Of a DNA stretch of 39,955 nucleotides, positions 22,738 to 32,067 are shown piece after piece. Within the stretch, counting starts at the first letter, position 1. Every line of letters begins with the position of its first letter. A program made the position numbers and the translations under genes. The DNA lies in assembly GCF_022712295.1 (NCBI RefSeq), contig NZ_JALAGT010000195.1:1-39955 (forward strand), given 5' to 3'. The notes under the pieces are model-generated. The model searched no databases. It was not told the origin of the DNA and saw nothing but the letters and a program-made list of their open reading frames with translations. Source of the DNA: Galactobacter sp. GTDB taxonomy: Bacteria; Actinomycetota; Actinomycetes; Actinomycetales; Micrococcaceae.

Positions 22738-23664
22738 ATGAGCGCACTTGCCCCACGCGTCGCCGTTCACGGCGACGTCCTCGACTTCATGACCCGAGCA
22801 CTCGCCGAAGGCGGAGCTGAACTTGTCGACCTGGATGACGGCCCGCAGATCCTGGCCCTGGACCATGGCAACGATGCGACCCAGCTGACCGAGATCCTGG
22901 ACACGACCCCCAGCGTGCAGTGGGTCCAATTGCCTACGGCTGGTATAGACAAGTACCGCGATGCCCTGGCCGCTCACCCGGACACGATCTGGACCTCCGC
23001 CAAGGGGGCCTACGCAGAGCCGGTCGCCGAGCACGCCCTCATGTTGGCCCTTGGCGTCGCACGTCTGATCAAGCGTCGAGCCCGGGCCGGCTCCTGGGAG
23101 GAGATGGACGGCATCTCGATCTTCGACACTCGTGCCGTGGTGGTGGGTGCCGGCGGCGTCGGACTGGAGATCGTCCGGCTTCTCAAGGCTTTCAGGGTCA
23201 AGGTGGACGTGGTCCGTCGCACCGACGCCCCCGCGCCCGGAGCGGATCGCACCGTCTCTGCCGAGCATCTCGACGAGGTGTTGCCCGGAGCGGACCTGGT
23301 GGTTCTCGCTGCGGCCTTGACCGACGGCACCCGCCACCTGATCGGTGAAGCCCAACTGGCGGCCATGAAGGAGGATGCGATCTTGGTCAACATCGCCCGT
23401 GGTCCCATGGTGGATTGCGAGGCGCTGACCAAGACGCTCGCTGCCGGCCACCTCTACGGCGCGGGGCTGGACGTTACCGATCCCGAACCGCTTCCTGAGG
23501 GGCATCCGCTGTGGGACGAGCCCCGCTGCCTCATCACACCTCACACGGCTGACACCTTGCCCATGATCCAGTTGCTGCTAGGGCAACGTTTCGCCGCGAA
23601 CCTCAAGCATTGGCAGGCCGGCGAGGACCTGAACGGCGTCGTGGACCCGGCACAGGGCTACTGA
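22738..23664 (+). CDS. D-2-hydroxyacid dehydrogenase (NAD-dependent)
   Basis: A 308-residue member of the D-isomer-specific 2-hydroxyacid dehydrogenase family: NAD loop GAGGVG (137-142), catalytic R221 in NIARGPMVD, E250 in DVTDPEPLP and H269 in ITPHTAD. It reduces a 2-oxo acid to a D-hydroxy acid, or the reverse; the substrate is unknown. It is divergent from aroD with a gap of about 105 bases. It is convergent with the oxygenase gene. Confidence 0.87.
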   Translation: MSALAPRVAVHGDVLDFMTRALAEGGAELVDLDDGPQILALDHGNDATQLTEILDTTPSVQWVQLPTAGIDKYRDALAAHPDTIWTSAKGAYAEPVAEHALMLALGVARLIKRRARAGSWEEMDGISIFDTRAVVVGAGGVGLEIVRLLKAFRVKVDVVRRTDAPAPGADRTVSAEHLDEVLPGADLVVLAAALTDGTRHLIGEAQLAAMKEDAILVNIARGPMVDCEALTKTLAAGHLYGAGLDVTDPEPLPEGHPLWDEPRCLITPHTADTLPMIQLLLGQRFAANLKHWQAGEDLNGVVDPAQGY

Positions 23665-23690
23665 GGCCCCAAAGACGCATTCGGCCTCCC

Positions 23691-24746
23691 TCAGGCCAAC
23701 TCGGGGTAGTGCCGCTTGGCGACCTCCGGGTGGGCGCGGAGGAAGCCTTTGAGCATGTTGGCGCCGTAGACGGAGAGCATGGGGTTGTTCGGATCGTCGC
23801 TCTTACCTCGGGCATCGGCGGCTAGTTCCGGCGGGAGGTCCACCGCATCCACGGTGGCGTCCAGGCGGGGTGACCAGAAGAAGGGGACGGAGTAGCGGTC
23901 CACACCTGCAGGGGGAGCGGTGACCCGGTGGACGGTGGCCATGAGGTAACCATCGGTGGCGACCTCAAGCATCTCGCCCAGATTCACCACCAACGCACCT
24001 GGGATCGGGGCCACGTCGATCCATTCCTCCTGCCCATGCGGCTGGACCTCGAGCCCTCCCACCTGGTCCTGCAGCAGCAGGGTCACGAAACCGTAGTCGG
24101 CGTGGGCGCCCACGCCCTGCTTGCCTGCGTCCGGCACCAGGTCGCCACCCACATAGTGCACCAGCTTGCCGAGCCAGGCCGGCTTCTCCGCGAAGGCGTC
24201 TGCGAAGTGGTTGGGATCCACGCCGATGGCGACGAGCAGAGCGGCGAGGAGCTCAGCGCCGGTCCGGGACATGAGGCCTGCCCAGGCCATGGCCCGTTCC
24301 TCCAACACAGGGAACTCGGCAGGGAAGAGATTATGGCCCTGCAGTCGCAGATACTCCTGGCCGACCGGCACATCGGTCTCCGGTTCACGGTCCGGTCCGA
24401 AGTCGATCTGCTCTCTGGAGTCGGCGCGGCCCTGAGTGCGTTCGGCGCCGAGGCGCGTGTAGCCACGGAAGGTCGGGGTGAGACGGTTGTCCAGCTTCAG
24501 ACGTTCCTCGACGGTGCGGGAGAAGAACTCGTGAAGTGTGTCAAGCAGTTCCTGCGCCTGGTTGGAACGGGCGCCGTAGCCGATCAGCTGGAAGAAGCCC
24601 ACGTTGTGGGCGGCGTCCCGGAGCTTCTCCAGGAACTCAGGGTTGAACGAGCCATCTACGTTGCGCGCGGTGGAGAGGTCCAGGACCGGAAGCTCGCGAC
24701 GCGGAGCGGTTTCGGTCGGGGTCGGGAAATCAGTCGTGGCGGTCAT
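23691..24746 (-). CDS. 2-oxoglutarate/Fe(II)-dependent oxygenase (isopenicillin N synthase-like)
   Basis: This protein of about 351 residues has the two domains of the IPNS / 2OG-Fe(II) family: DIOX_N (about 18-140) and the jelly-roll with H215-x-D217 in GAHADYG, H273 in TVHRV, and R284-x-S286 (RYS) for 2-oxoglutarate. It hydroxylates or desaturates a small molecule of unknown identity. ATG 24746 has GGTGG four bases upstream; ATG 24755 is an alternative start. It is divergent from the DUF1275 gene. Confidence 0.85.
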   Translation of the reverse strand: MTATTDFPTPTETAPRRELPVLDLSTARNVDGSFNPEFLEKLRDAAHNVGFFQLIGYGARSNQAQELLDTLHEFFSRTVEERLKLDNRLTPTFRGYTRLGAERTQGRADSREQIDFGPDREPETDVPVGQEYLRLQGHNLFPAEFPVLEERAMAWAGLMSRTGAELLAALLVAIGVDPNHFADAFAEKPAWLGKLVHYVGGDLVPDAGKQGVGAHADYGFVTLLLQDQVGGLEVQPHGQEEWIDVAPIPGALVVNLGEMLEVATDGYLMATVHRVTAPPAGVDRYSVPFFWSPRLDATVDAVDLPPELAADARGKSDDPNNPMLSVYGANMLKGFLRAHPEVAKRHYPELA

Positions 24747-24857
24747 GGCCACCATGGTGATACTGCGAGGGGGTCCGCGTCGAGGCAATGTGGCGCCATG
24801 TGTGCTTGTGTGGCGCCGAATATGACGAAACCTTGACAACTGGGTAGAAAGGTCAGC

Positions 24858-25508
24858 ATGAAGACGGTATCCAGGGCAGGGTTCGGCGGTTCATTGGTGC
24901 TGGCCGGGTTGGCCGGATTCGTGGACGCCGTCGGGTTCATTCTGTCCGGCGGACTCTTCGTGTCCTTTATGAGCGGGAACTCCACGCAGGCCGGCGTCGA
25001 GGCGACCTCCGGGCAGCCTCAGGTGGCAGCCATCGCCCTGTGCCTGGTCGGCGGCTTTGTGCTTGGCGTGATGTCCGGCCGGCTGCTTGGCCTGTTTCTG
25101 CCGTCGGTGAGGATGGGCGGGCGGATCCTCGGCCTGGGTGTGGGCCTGATCGGGGCCACCTGCCTGGTGTGGGTCTGGCCGCAACCCGGGTTCTCCCTGG
25201 CGGCTCTGGCCGCCGTGATGGGAGCCATGAACACGCTCTTCGTCGTGGACGGTCGGGCCCGGATCGCCATCACGTACGCAACGGGAACTCTGGTCAGTGT
25301 GGGGTTGGGGATCGCTGACCACATGGCAGGGGTCCGCCGTGGTGGTTGGGCCAGGCCGGCCCTGTTGTGGGCCGCCATCACGGTCGGCGCGTTGGTCGGT
25401 GCACTGACGTGGGCGGCCGTTGGCCTGTTGGCGTTGGTCGCGGCTGCCACCGCCCTGTTGCTCCTGGGCGTGGTGCAGATGATCCGCGAGGCGCGGCGTC
25501 GACAGTGA
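24858..25508 (+). CDS. DUF1275 (YoaK-like) membrane protein
   Basis: This 216-residue protein has about six hydrophobic helices and the DUF1275 opening pattern AGFVDAVGFILSGGLFVSFMSGNSTQ, plus a later ATGTLVSVGLGIAD segment. It is a permease-like family of unknown substrate. The start at 24858 has AAAGGT upstream. A very strong hairpin follows it and faces the aceB gene. Confidence 0.8.
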   Translation: MKTVSRAGFGGSLVLAGLAGFVDAVGFILSGGLFVSFMSGNSTQAGVEATSGQPQVAAIALCLVGGFVLGVMSGRLLGLFLPSVRMGGRILGLGVGLIGATCLVWVWPQPGFSLAALAAVMGAMNTLFVVDGRARIAITYATGTLVSVGLGIADHMAGVRRGGWARPALLWAAITVGALVGALTWAAVGLLALVAAATALLLLGVVQMIREARRRQ

Positions 25509-25536
25509 TGCAAGGCCGTGATGCGAGACCGAGACG

Positions 25537-25574
25537 CAAGGAGGGACCCCAGTCAACACTGGGGTCCCTCCTTG
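25537..25574. terminator. Bidirectional terminator between DUF1275 and aceB genes
   Basis: A perfect 17-bp stem (25537-25553 with 25558-25574) with a CAAC loop lies between the two convergent stop codons. Confidence 0.88.
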
Positions 25575-25611
25575 CTCTGGTGCTCACGCCAGAGCCAGTG
25601 CTCGGGCCAGA

Positions 25612-27252
25612 TCAGGCCAGCTGCAGCGACTTCGCGTCCGCGTCCGTCAGGTAGCGGTCGTACGCGGGCAGGGTGATGAACGTCGGGAACTCATCCTTCA
25701 GGGCGGAGGCCTCGAAGATCTCGCGTGCGTCCACGTAGCGATCGTCGTCGAAGCGAGCCAGCTTGGAGAACTCGTCCTCCACCAGTTCCGCCACCCACTC
25801 CGCAGTGATGACTTCACCCTGGTCGGTGATGGCCTTGTGGTGCAGCCACTGCCACACCTGGGAACGGGAGATCTCTGCGGTGGCTGCGTCCTCCATCAGG
25901 TTGTGGATCGCCACGGCGCCGGAACCGCGCAGCCAGGATTCCAGGTAACGAATGCCCACCTCGATGTTCAGTCGCAGGCCGGCCTCGGTGATGCGCCCTT
26001 GGGTGCCGTTCACGGCCAGCAAGGCGGAATCGGACACCTCGACGTCCTCACGGGTGCGGGCCACCTGGTTCGGGGAGTCGCTCAGCACGGCGTCGAAGAC
26101 CTCCATGGCCACCGGCACCAAGTCCGGGTGAGCCACCCACGATCCGTCGAAGCCGTCGTTGGCCTCACGGGTCTTGTCGGCCTTCACCGCTTCAAGTGCC
26201 CGCTCGTTGGCTTCCGGGTCGCGACGGGAGGGGATGAATGCGCTCATGCCGCCAATGGCATGCGCACCGCGGCGGTGGCACGCCCGCACCAGCTGCTCCG
26301 TGTAGGCCCGCATGAACGGGGCCGTCATGGTCACCTGCGAGCGGTCCGGCAACACGAAGCGGGGGCCACGGGCACGGAAGTTCTTGATGATGGAGAAGAT
26401 GTAGTCCCAACGCCCGGCGTTCAGGCCGGCGGCGTGGTCGCGCAGTTCGTAGAGGATCTCCTCCATCTCGAACGCGGCCGTGATGGTCTCGATCAGCACC
26501 GTGGCGCGAATGGTTCCGTGCTCCAATCCGATGTATTCCTCGGAGAAGGCGAAGATCTCCTCCCAGAGCCGGGCCTCGAGGTGATTCTCCGTCTTGGGCA
26601 GGTAGAAGTACGGGCCACGGCCCAGATCGATCAGCTTGGCCGCGTTGTTGAAGAAGTACAGCCCGAAGTCCACGAAGGACCCGGCCAGCGGCTCACCGTC
26701 GATGAGCAGGTGCTTCTCCGTCATGTGCAACCCGCGGGGTCGCACTACGATGGTGGGCAGGTCCGTCAGGGTCGTGGAGTTCAGCTTGTACTGCTTGCCC
26801 TCATCCGTGGTGAAGTCGATACGGCCCGCGAACACGTCCATGAGATTGAGTTGCCCATTGATGACGTTGGACCAGGACGGGGTGTGCGCGTCCTCCATGT
26901 CCGCCAGCCACACCTTGGCTCCGGAGTTCAGGGCGTTGATGGTCATCTTCTTATCCACGGGACCGGTGATCTCCACGCGGCGGTCCTCGAGGCCGGGCGC
27001 CACGGGCGCCACTCTCCAGGTCTCGTCGTTGCGGATGTGCTTGGTTTCCGGCAGATATGTGGGGTCCTGGCCGTTGGCGATCTTGGCGCGGACGCGGTGC
27101 CGGCGGGTCATCAGCTCACGGCGACGGGACTCGAAGTTCTGGTGCAGGGCCTTCAGGAAGTCCAGCGCCTCCGTGGTGAGCACCTCCTCCTGGCGGCGGA
27201 TGCGCGGAGGGGTGATGGTGATGCCGTTCAGGGTGATGGGTGAGGTGGACAT
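25612..27252 (-). CDS. aceB: Malate synthase A
   Basis: The 546-residue protein is a full-length malate synthase A, which condenses glyoxylate with acetyl-CoA to malate. It shows the family segments VWLADMEDAHTPSW, RPRGLHMTEKHL, TVLIETITAAFEMEEILYEL (glyoxylate/Mg site) and NLMEDAATAEISRSQVWQWL (catalytic Asp region). The start at 27252 has GGAG upstream. It follows aceA on the same strand, with a 140-base gap and a hairpin between, so the two can be expressed at different levels. Confidence 0.95.
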   Translation of the reverse strand: MSTSPITLNGITITPPRIRRQEEVLTTEALDFLKALHQNFESRRRELMTRRHRVRAKIANGQDPTYLPETKHIRNDETWRVAPVAPGLEDRRVEITGPVDKKMTINALNSGAKVWLADMEDAHTPSWSNVINGQLNLMDVFAGRIDFTTDEGKQYKLNSTTLTDLPTIVVRPRGLHMTEKHLLIDGEPLAGSFVDFGLYFFNNAAKLIDLGRGPYFYLPKTENHLEARLWEEIFAFSEEYIGLEHGTIRATVLIETITAAFEMEEILYELRDHAAGLNAGRWDYIFSIIKNFRARGPRFVLPDRSQVTMTAPFMRAYTEQLVRACHRRGAHAIGGMSAFIPSRRDPEANERALEAVKADKTREANDGFDGSWVAHPDLVPVAMEVFDAVLSDSPNQVARTREDVEVSDSALLAVNGTQGRITEAGLRLNIEVGIRYLESWLRGSGAVAIHNLMEDAATAEISRSQVWQWLHHKAITDQGEVITAEWVAELVEDEFSKLARFDDDRYVDAREIFEASALKDEFPTFITLPAYDRYLTDADAKSLQLA

Positions 27253-27310
27253 GGTGTGCTCCTAAGAAGATAAGTGGGTTTGTTCGGGGCCCGGAGGGCC
27301 CCTCTTGGAT

Positions 27311-27353
27311 AGGTGCCCGACGGCGGGTGCTTGGGTTCCGCCGTCGGGCACCT
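27311..27353 (-). terminator. Intercistronic hairpin between aceA and aceB
   Basis: A perfect 16-bp stem (27311-27326 with 27338-27353, loop of 11) lies about 40 bases after the aceA stop and about 60 before the aceB start. It should stop or process part of the aceA transcript. Confidence 0.75.
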
Positions 27354-27392
27354 TGTGCGGGGGCATCTGGTGGCTGCCGACCGCAGTCGCGA

Positions 27393-28706
27393 TCAGTGGA
27401 ACTGGCCTTCCTCGGTGGAACCGACGAGAGCCAACGTGGAGGCGTCGGGGTTCAACGCCGTGGAGACGGCGTCGAAGTAGCCGGTGCCGACCTCGCGCTG
27501 GTGCTTGGTAGCGGTGTAGCCGTTGGCCTCGTCGGCGAACTCGCGTTCCTGCAACTGAACGTAGGCGCTCATGCCGTTCTCGGCGTAGCCGCGAGCCAGG
27601 TCGAACATCGAGTGGTTCAGAGCGTGGAAGCCGGCAAGGGTGATGAACTGGAAGGTGAAGCCCATGGCGCCGAGCTCACGCTGGAACTTGGCGATGGTGG
27701 CGTCGTCCAGGTGCTTGCGCCAGTTGAAGCTGGGGGAGCAGTTGTAGGCCAGCATCTGGTCGGGGAATTCAGACTTGACGCCCTCGGCGAAGCGCTTGGC
27801 GAGCTCCAGATCAGGAGTGCCGGTCTCCATCCAGATGAGGTCGGAGTACGGGGCGTAAGCCTTGGCGCGGGCGATGCAGGGCTCCAGGCCGTTCTTGACC
27901 TTGTAGAAGCCTTCCTTGGTGCGCTCGCCGGTGATGAACGGCTTGTCGCGTTCGTCCACGTCGGAGGTGATCAGGGTGGCTGCTTCCGCGTCGGTGCGGG
28001 CGATGATGACGCTGGGGACGTTCTCGACGTCGGCGGCCAGGCGGGCAGCGTTCAGCGTGCGGATGTGTTGCTGAGTGGGGATGAGAACCTTGCCGCCCAG
28101 GTGACCGCACTTCTTCTCGGAGGCCAACTGGTCCTCCCAATGGATGCCGGCCGCGCCGGAATCGATCATGTTCTTCATGAGTTCGTAGGCGTTGAGCGGG
28201 CCGCCGAAACCGGCTTCGGCGTCGGCGACAATCGGAGCGAACCAGTCGTCGACGCTGGAGGTGCCTTCGCTGGTCTCGATCTGGTCGGCGCGCTTCAGGG
28301 CGTTGTTGATACGGCGGACCACCTGCGGGACCGAGTTGGCCGGGTACAGGGACTGGTCCGGGTAGGTCTGGCCGGAGAGGTTGGCGTCGCCTGCGACCTG
28401 CCAGCCGGAGAGGTAGATGGCGCGTAGGCCGGCCTTGACCTGCTGCACGGCCTGGTTTCCGGTGAGGGCCCCGAGGGCGTTGGTGTACTCGCCACGGGAG
28501 GCCTCATCGGTGAGCTGACTCCAGAGGCGCTCCGAGCCGCGGCGGGCCAGGGTGTGCTCCTCGGTGACGGATCCCTGCAGCCGGATGACGTCCTCGGCCG
28601 AGTAGTCACGGGTGACCTGCTCCCAGCGGGAGTTGGCCTCCCACTCGAGGTTGAGGGTCTCTGCGCGCTGCTGCGGGGTCTGGTTCTGGGGAGTCGGGGT
28701 GCTCAT
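27393..28706 (-). CDS. aceA: Isocitrate lyase
   Basis: This 437-residue protein is isocitrate lyase of the short actinobacterial type, splitting isocitrate into succinate and glyoxylate. The catalytic loop EKKCGHLGGKVL has C200. Other signatures are DADAEAGFGGP-like Mg site ADAEAGFGGPLNAYEL and the C-terminal active-site loop SPSFNWRKHL. The start at 28706 has GGAG upstream. It forms the glyoxylate bypass with aceB and is divergent from the RamB-like regulator. Confidence 0.95.
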   Translation of the reverse strand: MSTPTPQNQTPQQRAETLNLEWEANSRWEQVTRDYSAEDVIRLQGSVTEEHTLARRGSERLWSQLTDEASRGEYTNALGALTGNQAVQQVKAGLRAIYLSGWQVAGDANLSGQTYPDQSLYPANSVPQVVRRINNALKRADQIETSEGTSSVDDWFAPIVADAEAGFGGPLNAYELMKNMIDSGAAGIHWEDQLASEKKCGHLGGKVLIPTQQHIRTLNAARLAADVENVPSVIIARTDAEAATLITSDVDERDKPFITGERTKEGFYKVKNGLEPCIARAKAYAPYSDLIWMETGTPDLELAKRFAEGVKSEFPDQMLAYNCSPSFNWRKHLDDATIAKFQRELGAMGFTFQFITLAGFHALNHSMFDLARGYAENGMSAYVQLQEREFADEANGYTATKHQREVGTGYFDAVSTALNPDASTLALVGSTEEGQFH

Positions 28707-28840
28707 CGTGGTTCACTCCTGGTAGTCGGTGGCTTCCGCCGTGGCCGGTTGTTGGTTCGGTGACTGCTTCAGCCGATGGCTTGGAAGCTGTTCGTGGAAC
28801 CATCTTTGGCCCTCTGCAACCCCTCTGGAGGACAAATTTG

Positions 28841-28854
28841 GCGAAAAGATTCGC
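28841..28854. promoter_or_regulatory. Inverted repeat in the aceA-ramB spacer
   Basis: GCGAA-AAGA-TTCGC is a perfect inverted repeat inside an unusually AT-rich stretch that also holds CAAAGCAAAGA. RamB proteins bind short AAAGTTTGCAAA-like sites in this position in corynebacteria; the sequence here differs, so assignment to RamB is tentative. Confidence 0.4.
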
Positions 28855-28921
28855 ATTGTTTCGTCCAAAGCAAAGATCGTCGCCTCTCTGTTTGTGTGAG
28901 ATTTCGTTGACACGCTCTGAC

Positions 28922-28927
28922 TAAGAT
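28922..28927 (+). promoter_or_regulatory. -10 box of the RamB-like gene
   Basis: TAAGAT matches the -10 consensus and is six bases before the ATG at 28934. This suggests a leaderless transcript, as there is no ribosome site. Confidence 0.5.
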
Positions 28928-28933
28928 GACGGC

Positions 28934-30409
28934 ATGGGGACCCAGCCGCTGAAGCCCGCGCCCACCGACGAAACCGCCCTCGACACTGTTGCCGTGGGGC
29001 GCCGCATCCGCGCGCTCAGGAAGGCAGCCGGGATGACCCTAGATGCGCTCGGCGAGGCCGTGGGTACCGTCCCCTCCCAGCTGTCGCTGCTGGAGAACGG
29101 CAAGCGCGAACCCAAGATCACGATGCTGATGAAGATCGCCAAGGCCCTCGGCACCACCTTGGATGACCTCCTGACGGCGGAACCGCTGGACCGCCGTGCC
29201 GCCCTGGAACTCGAACTGGTCCGCGCCCAACAGGGACCGCTCTACACCTCGCTAGGTCTGCCCACAGTGAAGGTGGGGCCACGCCTGGGAACCGACGTCA
29301 TCGAGGCCCTGCTCGGCCTGCAGAACGAGCTCTCCCGCCGCCTGGATGAATCCCTCGCAACCCCGGAGGAGGCCCGCCGCGCCAACACTGAGCTCCGCGC
29401 GGAGATGCGTGAGTGCAACAACTATTACCCGGACCTGGAGGCGGAGGCAGCGAAGCTGCTGACCGCCGTCGGGCATTCCGGTGGCCCCCTGTCCCACCAC
29501 GACGCCGCGGATCTGGCGGAACATCTGGGCTTCTCCATCCGTTTCGTCTCCGACCTGCCGCACTCCACGCGCTCGGTCACGGACGAGGTCAACAAGGTGA
29601 TTTACCTGGAGCAGTCCACCCGGCCGGAGCACGACCCGCGCTCCGTGCTGCTGCAGGCCCTGGCGCGGCACCAGCTGGGCTACGGGGAACCGGAAGACTA
29701 TGCGGACTTCCTGCGCCAGCGCGTGAACACCAACTACTTCGCGGGCGCCCTGCTCATGCCGGAACGCGCCGCCGTGGACTTCCTCGCCGACGCCAAGAAG
29801 CGCCGGGAGATGGCCATCGAGGATCTCCGCGACGCCTTCGCGGTCTCCTACGAATCCGCGGCCCACCGCTTCACGAACCTGGCGACCAGCCACCTGGACA
29901 TCACCTGCCACTTCCAGAAGGTGCACTCCTCCGGGATCCTGCACAAGGGCTACGAGAACGACAACGTGAACTTCCCGGCCGACCACACGGGCGCCATCGA
30001 GGGGCAGACGGTGTGCCGTCACTGGACCTCGCGTGAGGTGTTCGACGTCCCGGACAAGTTCCGCGCCTTCGAGCAGTACACGGACACCGGTGCGGGCACC
30101 TTCTGGTGCACCGCCATCACGGAACGTCACTCCACGGGTGAGTACTCGCTCTCCATCGGCCTGCCCTTTGAACACGTCCGCTGGTTCCGGGGCCGTGGCA
30201 CCAAGCACCGTTCCACATCGACCTGCCCGGACCCGAGCTGCTGCCGCAAGCCTCCGGAAGCGTTGGCGAAGGTGTGGGGCGGGCATGCCTTCCCGGCGGC
30301 CCGTGCCAACACGCACCTGTTGGCGGCCATGCCGGAGGGCGCGTTCCCGGGGGTGGATGACACCGAGGTGTACCAATTCCTGGCCAGGCACAGCCCGGAG
30401 CAGACTTGA
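28934..30409 (+). CDS. ramB: RamB/ScfR-type regulator of acetate metabolism
   Basis: The 491-residue protein has an XRE helix-turn-helix (RIRALRKAAGMTLDALGEAV through LSLLENGKREPKITMLMKIAKAL, about residues 23-76), a middle IrrE/DUF955-like segment (about 200-290) and a C-terminal short-chain-fatty-acyl regulator domain with Cys-rich STCPDPSCCRKPPEAL. In corynebacteria and mycobacteria RamB represses or tunes aceA, aceB and acetate activation genes. Divergence from aceA supports the same role. Effector: probably acyl-CoA, by family. Confidence 0.85.
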   Translation: MGTQPLKPAPTDETALDTVAVGRRIRALRKAAGMTLDALGEAVGTVPSQLSLLENGKREPKITMLMKIAKALGTTLDDLLTAEPLDRRAALELELVRAQQGPLYTSLGLPTVKVGPRLGTDVIEALLGLQNELSRRLDESLATPEEARRANTELRAEMRECNNYYPDLEAEAAKLLTAVGHSGGPLSHHDAADLAEHLGFSIRFVSDLPHSTRSVTDEVNKVIYLEQSTRPEHDPRSVLLQALARHQLGYGEPEDYADFLRQRVNTNYFAGALLMPERAAVDFLADAKKRREMAIEDLRDAFAVSYESAAHRFTNLATSHLDITCHFQKVHSSGILHKGYENDNVNFPADHTGAIEGQTVCRHWTSREVFDVPDKFRAFEQYTDTGAGTFWCTAITERHSTGEYSLSIGLPFEHVRWFRGRGTKHRSTSTCPDPSCCRKPPEALAKVWGGHAFPAARANTHLLAAMPEGAFPGVDDTEVYQFLARHSPEQT

Positions 30410-30515
30410 TCGGCTCTCACACGGGGCCTACGGGACTGGGGCCCGTGGTGCCGATCGTTCCAGGCGCATAGGCTTGACGTTGTTCACGCCCCGCCAATGA
30501 GTTCGGAGTCGACAC

Positions 30516-30986
30516 ATGAGCCAATATCCTTCAGAACAGCCACAGGATCCGTACTCCTACGGTCAAGGGGCAACGCCAGGGCAGCCGGGTCCTCCTCCGC
30601 CACCTGGGCAACCCGGCGGCTATCAGCAGCCCTATGGTCGGCCTATCCCTCCGGACGGTGGTTTGTCCACGCTGCAGCTGAATCTGTGGCTGTCCGTGTT
30701 CTTCAGCTGGATTCCTGCCCTGATCTTCTTCCTCACCTGCCGCGACTCCTCCTCACCCGCGGTGCGGGAGGCCCACACCAAGAACATGAACTTCGTGTTG
30801 GTACGCCTGATCGTCGGCGTGGTCACGGCCATCCCGTTCGTGGGCTGGATCGTGGGCGGCATCGCTTCACTGGTGCTGTTCATCATCTCCATCATCAACG
30901 CGGTCCAGGTGCCGTCTCAGATCCGAGCCGGCCAGCGCCCAATGTTCGTGATGGACAACGTCACCGCTCCGTCCTGGATCAAGTAG
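30516..30986 (+). CDS. DUF4870-like small membrane protein with Pro/Gln-rich N-terminus
   Basis: The 156-residue protein begins with a disordered Pro/Gly/Gln/Tyr-rich segment of about 45 residues, followed by three hydrophobic helices (about 53-72, 92-112 and 113-130). The layout fits the DUF4870 (Tic20-like) family, whose function is unknown. The start has GGAG eight bases upstream (30506). It stands alone in a short gap after the RamB-like gene and is convergent with the transglycosylase gene. Confidence 0.72.
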   Translation: MSQYPSEQPQDPYSYGQGATPGQPGPPPPPGQPGGYQQPYGRPIPPDGGLSTLQLNLWLSVFFSWIPALIFFLTCRDSSSPAVREAHTKNMNFVLVRLIVGVVTAIPFVGWIVGGIASLVLFIISIINAVQVPSQIRAGQRPMFVMDNVTAPSWIK

Positions 30987-31006
30987 CCTCCGATCCCGGC
31001 GGGAAC

Positions 31007-32002
31007 TCAGTTGACGCCTGCGTACTCCGTGGCGATCCGGGCGATGTCGTTGTTGTACTGCAGCGACGGGTTGTAAGCGGCAATGGCCTTGATCCAGTCG
31101 GCGTCGTTGGTCAGGTCACCGCCGGCATCACACAAATAGATGCCTGCTGACAGGGCGGCGTCGTCGATCTGCTGCACGTCCACCATGCCGTCCCCGTTGC
31201 CGTCCTGCTTCACGGACGTCCACGTGGAGGGGATGAACTGCATGGGGCCTACTGCTCGGTCCCACTCCTGGTCCCCGTCCAGCCGGCCCTGGTCGGTGTC
31301 GGGGATGGCCGCGACCTTGTTTCCGCCGTCCAGCGCGATCCCGTAGATGCCCGGGCGGACCACGCCATCCGCACCCAGATTGTTGTCGTTGATGCTGCCG
31401 TGGTGAGATTCCACATTGCCGATGGCAGCGAGGGTGTTCCAGCCCAACCCGCATCGGGGTCGCAATTGCTGCACGCGAAGCGATGCCCCGGCGTAGGAGG
31501 CCAGCGCGCGTTCGGGGATGTTGGCCTGCTGCGAAACCCTCCGAACCCAGGTGGCATCCGCAAGGGAGGCCACGTTGACCCCAACGGGCGCGGTCTCCGC
31601 TGCCGAAGCAGCCGAGGAAGGACTGGCCTTGGCGGACTCCGCCGCCTTCTCAGCGGCGTCGGCGCGCTTGGAGGCCTCCACCGCTTTACGTTCCGCCGCC
31701 AGTTCTCCCTCGCTGATCGTGGTGGGTTCTGCGGTCGGCTCCGGGGCGGAGTCTCCCTTGCCTGCCATGGCCTCGGTGATGGCTGGAGCCACGAGGGCCA
31801 CGCCTCCGGCCACCACCGCTGCGGCCAGGGTCAGGACGATCGCCGTGCGGATCCCGCGTCGGGGCTGGGGCCCGTCGTCAGGGTCCACGGTAGGGACGCC
31901 GAGGGTCGCCAGGTCCGCCCAGTCGGCGTCCGGACTCCCGGACTCGTCATGGGAGGGTGCGTCGACAGCATCGTCCGGGTCTGAGGGGGAGGGAACGCGC
32001 AT
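31007..32002 (-). CDS. Membrane-anchored lytic murein transglycosylase
   Basis: This 331-residue protein has a cytoplasmic acidic N-terminus, one transmembrane helix (about 50-74), an Ala/Glu/Lys-rich linker likely to form a coiled coil (98-135), and a C-terminal lytic transglycosylase (SLT/MltB-like) domain. The catalytic Glu is E198 in GNVESHHG. An EF-hand-like loop QDGNGDGMVD follows, common in actinobacterial relatives. It would cleave peptidoglycan glycan strands at the cell surface. The start at 32002 has AGGA upstream. A candidate iron box lies 66 bases before it. Confidence 0.85.
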   Translation of the reverse strand: MRVPSPSDPDDAVDAPSHDESGSPDADWADLATLGVPTVDPDDGPQPRRGIRTAIVLTLAAAVVAGGVALVAPAITEAMAGKGDSAPEPTAEPTTISEGELAAERKAVEASKRADAAEKAAESAKASPSSAASAAETAPVGVNVASLADATWVRRVSQQANIPERALASYAGASLRVQQLRPRCGLGWNTLAAIGNVESHHGSINDNNLGADGVVRPGIYGIALDGGNKVAAIPDTDQGRLDGDQEWDRAVGPMQFIPSTWTSVKQDGNGDGMVDVQQIDDAALSAGIYLCDAGGDLTNDADWIKAIAAYNPSLQYNNDIARIATEYAGVN

Positions 32003-32067
32003 GTGGGGTCCTGCTTCTGGCTGCCGAAAGTCGCTTGCTGGTGAACAACAACAGTCTATTGACCTGA

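Noticed and set aside
28907..28912. A perfect TTGACA before the RamB-like gene
   Set aside because: It is only 9 bases from the TAAGAT -10 box, too close to act as its -35 element; no other -10 lies 16-18 bases away.
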